Shown: positions 1 through 5,376 of the stretch, piece after piece
How the letters are laid out: every line of letters starts with the position of its first letter
How positions within the stretch are numbered: the first letter of the stretch is position 1
Source: Acidobacteriota bacterium
Lineage (GTDB): Bacteria > Acidobacteriota > Polarisedimenticolia > J045
Length of the DNA: 5,382 nucleotides
Assembly (NCBI GenBank): GCA_027001345.1
Contig: JALTMS010000211.1
Location: forward strand, 1,223 to 6,604
Direction of reading: 5' to 3'
The notes under the pieces: generated by a model
Database searches by the model: none
Told to the model about the DNA's origin: nothing
What the model saw: only the letters and a program-made list of their open reading frames with translations
Position numbers and translations under genes: made by a program

Positions 1-242
1 TTTCCCGCCTCGCCCGGGGCCGCCGCATCGATCCCGCGAGCAAAGAAGGCGAACTCGCCCTGCTCTTCCTGCGCCTGTTCCGCAGCCTCGACACGTTGAC
101 GGGGGGCGACGCCACCGCCGCCCGTGCCTGGCTGCATGCCGACAATCATCACCTGGGCGGGGTGCCTGCAAAGCTGATCGAAAGCGTGACGGGGCTGATC
201 GATGTCGTCGAGTATCTGGACGCAATGCGCGGGCGAGCGTGA
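1..242 (+). CDS. Xre/MbcA/ParS-family antitoxin, C-terminal part (5' end outside window)
   Basis: This is the 3' end of an open frame that enters from the left edge (first full codon at 3, TGA at 240-242), giving 79 residues. The visible part matches the C-terminal toxin-binding domain of Xre/MbcA/ParS antitoxins (formerly DUF2384): an Ala-rich stretch leading to AWLHADNHHLGG, then VPAKLIESVTGLIDVVEYLD and a short basic end. The order of WL, N, LGG, P, L and G followed by a final helix is the family signature. In known systems this domain caps the RES toxin active site, and an N-terminal helix-turn-helix, here outside the window, represses the operon. The next gene is a RES toxin that starts 41 bases before this stop codon, which supports the assignment and suggests translational coupling. 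The operon promoter and operator must lie to the left. Confidence 0.88.
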   Translation, partial: SRLARGRRIDPASKEGELALLFLRLFRSLDTLTGGDATAARAWLHADNHHLGGVPAKLIESVTGLIDVVEYLDAMRGRA

Positions 243-966
243 AATCCGGCCCCTGGCTTGCAGCGCGCTGCGAGCCGTCGAGGCCCAGCACGTCATCGCC
301 ACGCGCAAGCTCGTCGACAGCCCGGAAGAGCAGGAGGTGCTCGAGGCGCTGATCGACTCCGCCAAACCCCCCTGGCCGCGGGGCCTGGAGGCCGATGGCC
401 TGCACTACCTGCTGGCCACGCCCTTTCGCTATCCCCCCCTGCGTCACGGCTCCCGTTTCGGCACCCGGGATCAGCCCGGCCTGTGGTACGGCTCGCGGCA
501 GGAGTCCACGGCCCTGGCCGAGGTGGCCTACTACCGGCTGCTCTTCGTCGAGGGCAGCGCGGCGAACCTCGATCCGCTGGAGATGGAGATCAGTACCTTC
601 CGCGTTCGGGTCGCCACTGACCGTGGCGTGGACCTGGCCGCCCCGCCCTTCGACGCCTTTCGCGGGGCGATCGCCTCACCGACCTCCTGGAGCCGGAGCC
701 AGGCTCTGGGGACGGCGATGCGGGAGGCCGGCGTCGAACTCTTCCTCGCGCCCTCCGCTCGTGATCCCCGCGGTGGTCTCAACGTGGGCCTGCTGACGCC
801 CGGGCCCTTCGGCCGGCGCGGACCGACGGGCTTGACCTCCTGGCACTGCACGACTACCACGGGGGGAGTCGAGTTCGTCCGTCGCAGCCTCCGCCGGCGC
901 CAGACCCTGGTCTTCGACCGGGAACTTTTCCTGGTCGATGGCGTCCTGCCCCGACCTGGGATCTGA
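202..966 (+). CDS. RES-domain toxin (RES family NAD+ phosphorylase), long form, 254 aa
   Basis: Toxin of a type II RES-Xre module. Characterised RES toxins consume cellular NAD+ and arrest growth; that activity is inferred here from the family. The conserved residues are visible in order: Arg85 in HGSRFG, Tyr96 in LWYGS, Glu107 in LAEVAYYR, Ser185 in LAPSAR and Asn194 in GGLNVGLL. The active site therefore looks intact. The protein is clearly longer than the common RES toxins of about 150-170 residues. It has about 70 residues before the core, starting with an IWTQCAG stretch, and a C-terminal extension from about 210. ATG 202 is chosen because an in-frame TGA at 196-198 excludes earlier starts and the IWT-CAG beginning resembles other long RES proteins. 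No strong ribosome binding site precedes it, so coupling to the overlapping antitoxin frame is likely. There is no frameshift or internal stop. Confidence 0.9.
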   Translation: MSSSIWTQCAGEREIRPLACSALRAVEAQHVIATRKLVDSPEEQEVLEALIDSAKPPWPRGLEADGLHYLLATPFRYPPLRHGSRFGTRDQPGLWYGSRQESTALAEVAYYRLLFVEGSAANLDPLEMEISTFRVRVATDRGVDLAAPPFDAFRGAIASPTSWSRSQALGTAMREAGVELFLAPSARDPRGGLNVGLLTPGPFGRRGPTGLTSWHCTTTTGGVEFVRRSLRRRQTLVFDRELFLVDGVLPRPGI

Positions 967-968
967 AC

Positions 969-1033
969 ACCGTGGAGCGAAGAAGGCTGGCGCCGCGGCC
1001 GACCTGGGGGGCCAGCCTTCTTGGCTCCACGGT
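969..1033 (+). terminator. Long near-perfect inverted repeat after the toxin gene, probable terminator
   Basis: Arms 969-991 and 1011-1033 pair at 22 of 23 positions, with a G-G mismatch at 979/1023; C968-G1034 adds one more pair. The 19-nt GC-rich loop (992-1010) contains the palindrome GCCGCGGC. The repeat begins three bases after the toxin stop and lies before the next operon, which is a natural place for transcription to end. The distal arm contains only CTTCTT, and no run of T follows the full stem, so it is not a textbook intrinsic terminator. It could instead be a processing or RNA-stabilising hairpin, or a repeat element with copies elsewhere. Confidence 0.55.
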
Positions 1034-1046
1034 GGTGGGCGAGGGA

Positions 1047-1079
1047 TCGACACCGTCGGCGGCGGCTTGCCCGTATCAT
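1047..1079 (+). promoter_or_regulatory. Weak candidate promoter for the cobalamin operon
   Basis: The leader of the adenosyltransferase gene contains TATCAT at 1074-1079, five of six matches to a sigma-70 -10 box, in otherwise GC-rich DNA. TCGACA at 1047-1052 matches five of six positions of a -35 box. The spacer is 21 bp, longer than the usual 16-18, so the pair may not act together. A short inverted repeat, GCCCGT (1069-1074) with ACGGGC (1084-1089), overlaps the -10 box and could be an operator or chance. The position, between the upstream hairpin and the first gene, is right for a promoter. Confidence 0.3.
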
Positions 1080-1111
1080 CGGGACGGGCGCGGCGAGGGG
1101 GGCGGCGCCCC

Positions 1112-1117
1112 GGGAGG
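1112..1117 (+). promoter_or_regulatory. Ribosome binding site fixing the adenosyltransferase start
   Basis: GGGAGG lies 4 nt before ATG 1122. It supports that start over the in-frame ATG at 972, which would add 50 non-homologous residues and run through the 969-1033 hairpin. Confidence 0.8.
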
Positions 1118-1121
1118 CGTC

Positions 1122-1682
1122 ATGGCGCGGCTGACAAAGATCTACACCCGCAAGGGAGACGACGGAAGCACCCGCCTCGGCAGCGGCGAGAAGGTGGGCA
1201 AGGACGACCTGCAAGTGCGGGCCTATGGCACCGTGGACGAGGTCGGAGCGTTTCTCGGCATGGTGCTCGTCGAAGAGCCCGACCCGCAGGTGAGCACCGA
1301 GCTGCGGAGGATCCAGAGCGAACTGTTCAACCTCGGCGGCCAGCTCTCTCTGCTGGCCCGAGACGGCGACGAGGTGCCGGCGCTGATCACCGCTGAACAC
1401 GTCCGCCGGCTCGAGCAGGCCTGCGATCGATTCAACGCCGACCTCGAGCCCCTCGAGAACTTCATTCTCTCCGGTGGTACGCGGGCGGCGGCCTGGCTGC
1501 ACCTGGCCCGCACCGTCTGCCGCCGGGCGGAGCGGGAGATGGTGGCCCTGGCGGCGCGGCAGAGCGTGCCCGGCTCGCTGCTGGAGTACGTCAATCGCCT
1601 CTCGGATCTGCTCTTCATCCTCGCTCGCTGGGAGAACCGGCGTGCCGGTGGTGCCGATGTGCTCTGGGACACCAGCGTTTAG
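1122..1682 (+). CDS. pduO: PduO-type cob(I)alamin (corrinoid) adenosyltransferase
   Basis: Cytoplasmic enzyme that transfers the 5'-deoxyadenosyl group of ATP to cob(I)alamin, making adenosylcobalamin (EC 2.5.1.17). At 186 residues it has normal length for the family, whose members are usually trimers of five-helix bundles. Visible motifs are the N-terminal ATP-binding stretch TRKGDDGSTRL (9-19), AYGTVDEVGAFLG (34-46), FILSGG (114-119; often FILPGG in relatives, so Pro is replaced by Ser), RTVCRRAERE (130-139) with its conserved arginines, and YVNRLSDLLFILAR (156-169) with the conserved Asn. All core residues are present, so the enzyme is probably active. It is the first gene of a three-gene operon with BtuF-like and BtuC-like genes, placing it in corrinoid salvage and activation rather than a propanediol-use operon. 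The BtuF-like gene starts inside its 3' end. Confidence 0.95.
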   Translation: MARLTKIYTRKGDDGSTRLGSGEKVGKDDLQVRAYGTVDEVGAFLGMVLVEEPDPQVSTELRRIQSELFNLGGQLSLLARDGDEVPALITAEHVRRLEQACDRFNADLEPLENFILSGGTRAAAWLHLARTVCRRAEREMVALAARQSVPGSLLEYVNRLSDLLFILARWENRRAGGADVLWDTSV

Positions 1683-2535
1683 GCGCATCGTCCTCGGGCT
1701 GCTGCTGGCGGTGGCCGGGGCAGTTCCGATCGACGCGGTTCTGGCCGACCAGGGGGCTCGGCGGATCTGCTCGACCAGCCTGGCGGGCGACGAGCTTCTC
1801 GCACTGCTGGTGGAGCCGGAGCGGGTGGCCTGCGTGTCGACCCTGGCCGACGACCCCCAGCTCAGCGACGTGGTCGGACACTTTCCCCCCTCGATCGCCC
1901 GGGTGATCGGTCGCATCGAACCGGTGCTCGGTAGCCGGCCCGACCTGGTACTGGTCGCGCCGTGGAACGACCCGGACTTCCGCACTCTGCTCGCCCGCTC
2001 CGGCGTCGAGGTCGAAGTGCTGGCCGACGTACGCAATTTCGACGACATCCGCCGGCAGGTGCTCGACCTGGGCCGGCGACTGGGCGCCACCGAGCGGGCC
2101 CGGCAGGTCGCCGAGCGCCTCGATGCGGAGCTGACCCGGGCCGAGGCGATCGCCGCCCGCCGCCGCTGGCGGCCGAAGATCCTCTCCTTCTCCCACGGCA
2201 TCGTCGCCGGGGCGGGAACCACCGTCGATGCGCTCATCCGCCGGGCCGGCGCGATCAACGCCGCCGCCGAGGCGGGTATCGAGGGTCATACCCGGCTGCC
2301 GATGGAGGCCCTGGTGGCCCTCGATCCGGAGGTGCTGCTGCTGGGCTTCGATACCGGCGAACACCCGGCCAGTCTCCTGGAGGCCTATCCCCACCTGGCC
2401 TCGACCCGGGCCGTGCGGGATGGGCGGATCGTCATCCTCCCGCCCCGATTGCTGACCACGGTCACCCCCTTTCTCGCCCGGGGGGTGCTGGCCCTCGAAG
2501 AGCGCCTGGCGGCCCTCGCACCGGAGCCGAAATGA
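1657..2535 (+). CDS. btuF: BtuF-like periplasmic cobalamin-binding protein of an ABC importer
   Basis: Secreted substrate-binding protein of the helical-backbone (TroA/BtuF/FepB) class, 292 residues. The first 30 residues form a Sec signal peptide: a short basic n-region ending in RR, a hydrophobic core from IVLGLLLAVAG, and likely cleavage after VLA (residue 30). The N lobe contains IEPVLGSRPDLVLVAPW (87-103), the C lobe GAGTTVDALIRRAGAINAA (185-203) and LPMEALVALDPEVLLL (214-229); a long helix (about 126-170) links them. Glu88 and Glu217 sit where BtuF-type proteins have the two glutamates that dock on permease arginines. Trp103 resembles the B12-contacting Trp of E. coli BtuF. Cobalamin rather than siderophore or heme is inferred mainly from the adjacent adenosyltransferase. 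ATG 1657 (GGTGG 5 nt upstream) overlaps the previous gene by 26 bp. GTG 1642, 6 nt after GGGAGA (1630-1635), is a serious alternative adding five residues. Confidence 0.83.
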   Translation: MCSGTPAFRRIVLGLLLAVAGAVPIDAVLADQGARRICSTSLAGDELLALLVEPERVACVSTLADDPQLSDVVGHFPPSIARVIGRIEPVLGSRPDLVLVAPWNDPDFRTLLARSGVEVEVLADVRNFDDIRRQVLDLGRRLGATERARQVAERLDAELTRAEAIAARRRWRPKILSFSHGIVAGAGTTVDALIRRAGAINAAAEAGIEGHTRLPMEALVALDPEVLLLGFDTGEHPASLLEAYPHLASTRAVRDGRIVILPPRLLTTVTPFLARGVLALEERLAALAPEPK

Positions 2536-3545
2536 GTGCTCGGCGGGCCTGGGCGCTGGGAGCCCTGCTGCTGGCCCTGCTTGCGCTGGTGATGCTCGTG
2601 GGCATCGCCTTCGGTGGTGCTGCGGGTTTCGGTCCCCTGCGCGCCCTGGCCACGCTCTTCGGCCACACCGAGAGCGGTGCCGAGGGACGCATCCTCGGGG
2701 CGCTGGTTTTCGACATCCGCCTGCCGCGGGTGGTGCTGCTGGCCCTGGCCGGCGCGGCCTTCGCCGCCTCCGGCGCCGCGCTGCAAGCGGTGCTCGACAA
2801 TCCCCTGGCGGATCCGGGTCTGCTGGGCCTGTCAGGCGGGGCGAGCCTGGGGGCGGTGCTGGCCTACACCACCGGCGCCTTCACTCTCTGGGCGCCCAGC
2901 GTGCCCCTGGCAGCCTTTCTCGGCGCCCTGGGGGCGGTGGTGGTGGTGTACCTGGTGGCCCACGCAGCCGGTCCCCCGGGAACCTTCGCCCTGCTGCTGA
3001 CCGGAGTGGCGATGGCTTCCCTGCTCGGCGCGGCGGTCTCCTTCCTGCTGGTCAGCTTCGGCGACTACCGGGTGCACGAGGTCTTCGCCTGGCTGCTGGG
3101 CTCGGCGGAAAACCGCACCTGGACCCACGTGCACATGGCCTTCGCGCCGGTGCTGGTGGGGATCGGTGGGCTGGTACTCGTGGCGCGGACCATCGACGGG
3201 CTGGCCCTGGGCCAGGAGCAGGCCCAGGGGATCGGCATCGATCTGGCCCGGTCCCGGCTGCTGGTGATGGGTCTGGCCGCCCTGGCCGCCGGCGGCGCGG
3301 TGAGCGTGGTGGGGCCCGTGGGCTTCGTCGGTCTGATGGTGCCCCATCTGTTGCGTTCCCTGGTGGGAGCCGCGGCCCGGCGGTTGCTGATCTTCGTGGC
3401 CCTGGCGGGAGCCGTGTTTCTCGTCGGCTGCGACCTGCTCTCCCGGCTGCTGTCCCGCACCACCGAAGTGCCGGTGGGCATCGTCACCTCGATCGCCGGG
3501 GTGATCTTCTTCCTGGCCCTTCTGCACCGGCTGCGTCGGGTCTGA
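2532..3545 (+). CDS. btuC: BtuC-like permease of a cobalamin ABC importer (FecCD family)
   Basis: Inner-membrane permease of a type II ABC importer; two copies would form the channel. Its 337 residues and repeated hydrophobic segments fit the roughly ten-helix FecCD/BtuC fold. Diagnostic motifs are DIRLPRVVLLALAGAAFAAS (61-80), NPLADPGLLGLSGGASLGA (90-108), the cytoplasmic coupling region LALGQEQAQGIGIDLARSR (224-242) that contacts the ATPase, VGPVGFVGLMVPHLLR (260-275), and EVPVGIVTS (312-320). The normally Gly-x-Pro-x-Phe end motif reads GVIFF (323-327), so the proline is lost. Start: ATG overlaps the btuF stop as ATGA (2532-2535), with GGAG at 2523-2526, 5 nt upstream, which indicates translational coupling. 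An in-frame extension back to 1962 only shadows btuF. The family also carries siderophores and heme; cobalamin is inferred from context. No ATPase gene follows. Confidence 0.92.
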   Translation: MSARRAWALGALLLALLALVMLVGIAFGGAAGFGPLRALATLFGHTESGAEGRILGALVFDIRLPRVVLLALAGAAFAASGAALQAVLDNPLADPGLLGLSGGASLGAVLAYTTGAFTLWAPSVPLAAFLGALGAVVVVYLVAHAAGPPGTFALLLTGVAMASLLGAAVSFLLVSFGDYRVHEVFAWLLGSAENRTWTHVHMAFAPVLVGIGGLVLVARTIDGLALGQEQAQGIGIDLARSRLLVMGLAALAAGGAVSVVGPVGFVGLMVPHLLRSLVGAAARRLLIFVALAGAVFLVGCDLLSRLLSRTTEVPVGIVTSIAGVIFFLALLHRLRRV

Positions 3546-3564
3546 AGATCTCCGATCTCAGCCC
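3538..3564. terminator. Small hairpin across the convergent operon junction, possible bidirectional terminator
   Basis: The 12-bp gap between the permease stop (3543-3545) and the BtpA-family stop (3558-3560) contains AGATC-TCC-GATCT, a perfect 5-bp stem with a 3-nt loop (3546-3558). Allowing single bulges at A3545 and T3541, the stem extends with CTG/CAG and GGG/CCC to 11 pairs. It covers both stop codons and is the only structure available between the two converging transcripts. There is no T run on either strand, so terminator function is uncertain. Confidence 0.35.
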
Positions 3565-4358
3565 AGGGCGTCGGCCAGGCGACGAACTCGGAGGACGTCG
3601 ATCGGGTCGCCGGGAGCGCTCTTCAGCGAGCTGCCCACGATCAGGGCGTCGGCTTCGGTGAAGGTCCCGACGTTGGAGGCGGTCACCCCGCTGCCGACCA
3701 CCAGGCAGGCTTCCGGCAGGGCTTCGCGCAGGCGGGTGAGGGCCGCGGCATCGGTGGCGCTGCCCGTGGCGCGCCCGGAAAGCACCAGGGCATCGGCGCC
3801 GCCCCGGTGAAGGGTGTCCCGGGCCTCGTCGAGCAGATCCCGTGGTGCGAGGGGAGCGGAGTGCTTGACGTCCACGTCGGCGAGGATGGCGATCCGCTCC
3901 GCCCCGAGGCAGTGGCGCTCGCGCAGCAGGTGATGGGCCTGGCCCTCGATCAGGCCCTGGTCGGTGACCCGCGCCCCGCAGAGCACGTTGACCCGGATGA
4001 AGTCGGCTCCGGTGGCGTGGGCGACGGCCAGGGCCGCCCGGGGATCATTGCGCAGCACGTTGATGCCGAAGGGCAGGTCGGTGGCCTCCCCCAGGCGCAG
4101 GGCGAGGGCCGTCATGTGGGCCACGGTCAGGGGAGGCACGGAGCCGGGGTAGAAGGGGGTGTCGCCGAAGTTCTCGAGCAGCAGGGCGTCGGCTCCCCCC
4201 TCCGCCAGGGCGTGGGCGTCGGCGAGCATTCGCTCGCGCAGCAGTTCGAGGCCGCCGCCATGGCCCGGGGCGCCGGGAAGGGCCGGCAGGTGGAGCATGC
4301 CCACCAGGCGGGGCCGGGCTCCCGGCCGGCGGCGGAAGAAGGCATTCGTGCCGGTCAA
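3558..4358 (-). CDS. BtpA/SgcQ-family TIM-barrel protein
   Basis: A 266-residue member of the BtpA/SgcQ family, a predicted (beta/alpha)8 barrel. Cyanobacterial BtpA affects photosystem I accumulation and E. coli SgcQ lies in a sugar-related gene cluster; no reaction is firmly established. Family signatures are VGMLHLPALPGAP (19-31), GGADALLLENFGDTPF (54-69), PFGINVLRNDPRAAL (96-110), DFIRVNVLCGARVTDQGLIEG (119-139, with the conserved TDQG), ILADVDVKHSAPL (158-170), ADALVLSGRATG (188-199), VVGSGVTASNV (220-230) and ALIVGSSLK (238-246). Asp, Lys and His in DVDVKH and the Gly-rich C-terminal phosphate-binding-like loops suggest an enzyme acting on a phosphorylated small molecule. The start is TTG at 4358-4356, overlapping the upstream kinase stop as TTGA and preceded by GGGAGG at 6 nt. 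No in-frame ATG lies before the VGM motif. It is the second gene of a two-gene operon; photosynthesis is not implied. Confidence 0.9.
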   Translation of the reverse strand: MTGTNAFFRRRPGARPRLVGMLHLPALPGAPGHGGGLELLRERMLADAHALAEGGADALLLENFGDTPFYPGSVPPLTVAHMTALALRLGEATDLPFGINVLRNDPRAALAVAHATGADFIRVNVLCGARVTDQGLIEGQAHHLLRERHCLGAERIAILADVDVKHSAPLAPRDLLDEARDTLHRGGADALVLSGRATGSATDAAALTRLREALPEACLVVGSGVTASNVGTFTEADALIVGSSLKSAPGDPIDVLRVRRLADALG

Positions 4359-5356
4359 CGGGCACCTCCCGCGGCGATCGCGTCGGGACAGGCGCGGCCG
4401 AGGGTCTCGGCCAACACGCGGCTTTCACTGTCTTCGAGGCGGCCGAGCAGTTGCAGCGCCCGCCCCAGCGCTGGTGTGAGGGAGACGAGGAAGCGGGGCC
4501 GAGACAGGCGTGTGGCCTGATGGGCGAAGGTGCCCGCAGCCTTGAGCAACCGCTGCACGCCGACCCGGAGCAGCCGCGGTTCGTCCAGGCTGACCGCATC
4601 ACCCGCGCAACTCCGGTTCCAGCCCGCCAGGGCAGCCCGCTGCTGCTCGGGCTCGCATTTCACGTAGGGATCGTAAATCAGCGAGGCCAGGTCGTAGAGC
4701 CGAGGAGCGAGCAGCGCGTCCTGGAAGTCCACCGCTCCGCAGCCGTCGTCGGTGGCCAGCAGGTTGCGCGAGTGGTAGTCCCGGTGGCACAGGCGCCGGT
4801 CGTCGACGTCCAGGGTGGCGACGAAGTGATCGAGGGCCGCGGAGATCTCGGCGAGCAGGACCGGGTCGCGCAGGTCTCTGCGTCCGGCGATCTCGTGGAC
4901 GACGAAGAAGGCCAGTTCCGAGCGCAGGCGTTCGGCATTCAGGCTGGGAGTGGCCAGGGGATGGGTCGGCGAGATCTGCTCGTCGGAAAGCGCTTCGAGA
5001 TTGCCCGCCATCTCGCCGGCCCGATCGTAGAGCGCTACCCGCTGGGGGGTGGGGACGGTGGCCAGCAGGCGGTCGCCCAGGTCTTCGAAGACCACCGCCG
5101 CCAGCTCGGTGTCCACGTCGAGGATCGCCGGCAGACGCAGGCCGGCGCCGGTGAGGGTCTCGTGGGCTGCTTGCAGGCGGGCCAGGGCCCGTGCGCCGCC
5201 GTCGGCATCGACCATCACCACCGCGCTGTGCCCACCGAGACGGCCGACGCGGAAAAAGAGTCGGGTGGAAGCATCGGCGTCGAGGGGGACCACCGAGAGC
5301 AGGGGGCCGAAGCGCTCGCTCAGCCGGCCGACCAGGGCCTTGCTCGCGTCGTTCAT
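4355..5356 (-). CDS. AmgK-like small-molecule kinase (aminoglycoside phosphotransferase fold, COG3178)
   Basis: Cytoplasmic ATP-dependent kinase of 333 residues. The N lobe shows the nucleotide-loop motif DADASTRLFFRV (26-37) followed by VVMVDA (46-51), as in AmgK relatives, and the hinge-like VVFEDLGD (88-95). The C lobe has the catalytic loop CHRDYHSRNLL (190-200), with Asp193 as likely base and Asn198 for metal, then VDFQDALLAPRLYDLASL (209-226), with Asp210 as metal ligand. HRD-H-RN and DFQDA-PR-YDLASL are much closer to AmgK than to true aminoglycoside resistance enzymes, so antibiotic resistance is unlikely. AmgK phosphorylates the anomeric carbon of MurNAc/GlcNAc during cell-wall recycling and is often paired with the nucleotidyltransferase MurU. 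Here the partner is a BtpA-family gene, so the substrate may differ. ATG 5356 is preceded by GGAGG at 4 nt. The gene leads the minus-strand operon; its promoter is probably beyond the right edge. Confidence 0.87.
   Translation of the reverse strand: MNDASKALVGRLSERFGPLLSVVPLDADASTRLFFRVGRLGGHSAVVMVDADGGARALARLQAAHETLTGAGLRLPAILDVDTELAAVVFEDLGDRLLATVPTPQRVALYDRAGEMAGNLEALSDEQISPTHPLATPSLNAERLRSELAFFVVHEIAGRRDLRDPVLLAEISAALDHFVATLDVDDRRLCHRDYHSRNLLATDDGCGAVDFQDALLAPRLYDLASLIYDPYVKCEPEQQRAALAGWNRSCAGDAVSLDEPRLLRVGVQRLLKAAGTFAHQATRLSRPRFLVSLTPALGRALQLLGRLEDSESRVLAETLGRACPDAIAAGGAR
4365..4370 (-). promoter_or_regulatory. Ribosome binding site fixing a TTG start
   Basis: On the minus strand GGGAGG (4370-4365) stands 6 nt before TTG at 4358. 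It lies inside the last codons of the upstream kinase gene, so ribosomes finishing the kinase can restart there. This decides the start of the BtpA-family gene despite the rare initiation codon. Confidence 0.8.
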
Positions 5357-5360
5357 CTCG

Positions 5361-5376
5361 CCTCCACGGGCGTGGA
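5361..5376 (-). promoter_or_regulatory. Ribosome binding site of the kinase gene with overlapping small inverted repeat
   Basis: On the minus strand GGAGG (5365-5361) lies 4 nt before ATG 5356. A perfect 6-bp inverted repeat with a 2-nt loop, TCCACG-GG-CGTGGA on the plus strand (5363-5376), overlaps three bases of this site. In RNA it could partly hide the ribosome binding site. A 2-nt loop is too tight for a stable hairpin unless the inner pair opens, so it may instead be a protein-binding dyad or chance. Confidence 0.45.

Noticed and set aside
611..617. GCCACTG, which resembles a conserved piece of cobalamin riboswitches
   Set aside because: It lies inside the toxin coding sequence, about 500 bp from the adenosyltransferase start and before the hairpin, and the other riboswitch elements are absent. 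Chance match.
972..1121. Earlier ATG for the adenosyltransferase
   Set aside because: It would add 50 residues unrelated to the family and translate through the hairpin. ATG 1122 has GGGAGG at 4 nt and is followed directly by the family's N-terminal motif.
531..2258. 575-codon open frame on the minus strand opposite the toxin, adenosyltransferase and btuF
   Set aside because: Its translation is Arg/Ser/Pro-rich, of low complexity, with no family motif, and it lies opposite three well-supported genes. Long antisense frames are expected in DNA this GC-rich.
1962..2531. In-frame upstream extension of the permease gene (190 codons)
   Set aside because: It is an out-of-frame reading of btuF, rich in Arg, Gly and Pro. 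The permease start at 2532 has a ribosome binding site, an ATGA overlap and family-consistent length.
3558..4358. Photosystem I biogenesis role for the BtpA homologue
   Set aside because: The family is widespread in non-photosynthetic bacteria and nothing in the window points to photosynthesis.
3807..4520. 237-codon plus-strand open frame opposite the BtpA-family gene
   Set aside because: It is a Gly/Gln/His-rich shadow of the minus-strand gene with no recognisable domain or convincing start context.
4355..5356. Possible aminoglycoside resistance gene
   Set aside because: The fold is shared, but the motifs HRDYHSRN and DFQDALLAPRLYDLASL are those of the AmgK/COG3178 branch, and the context is metabolic.
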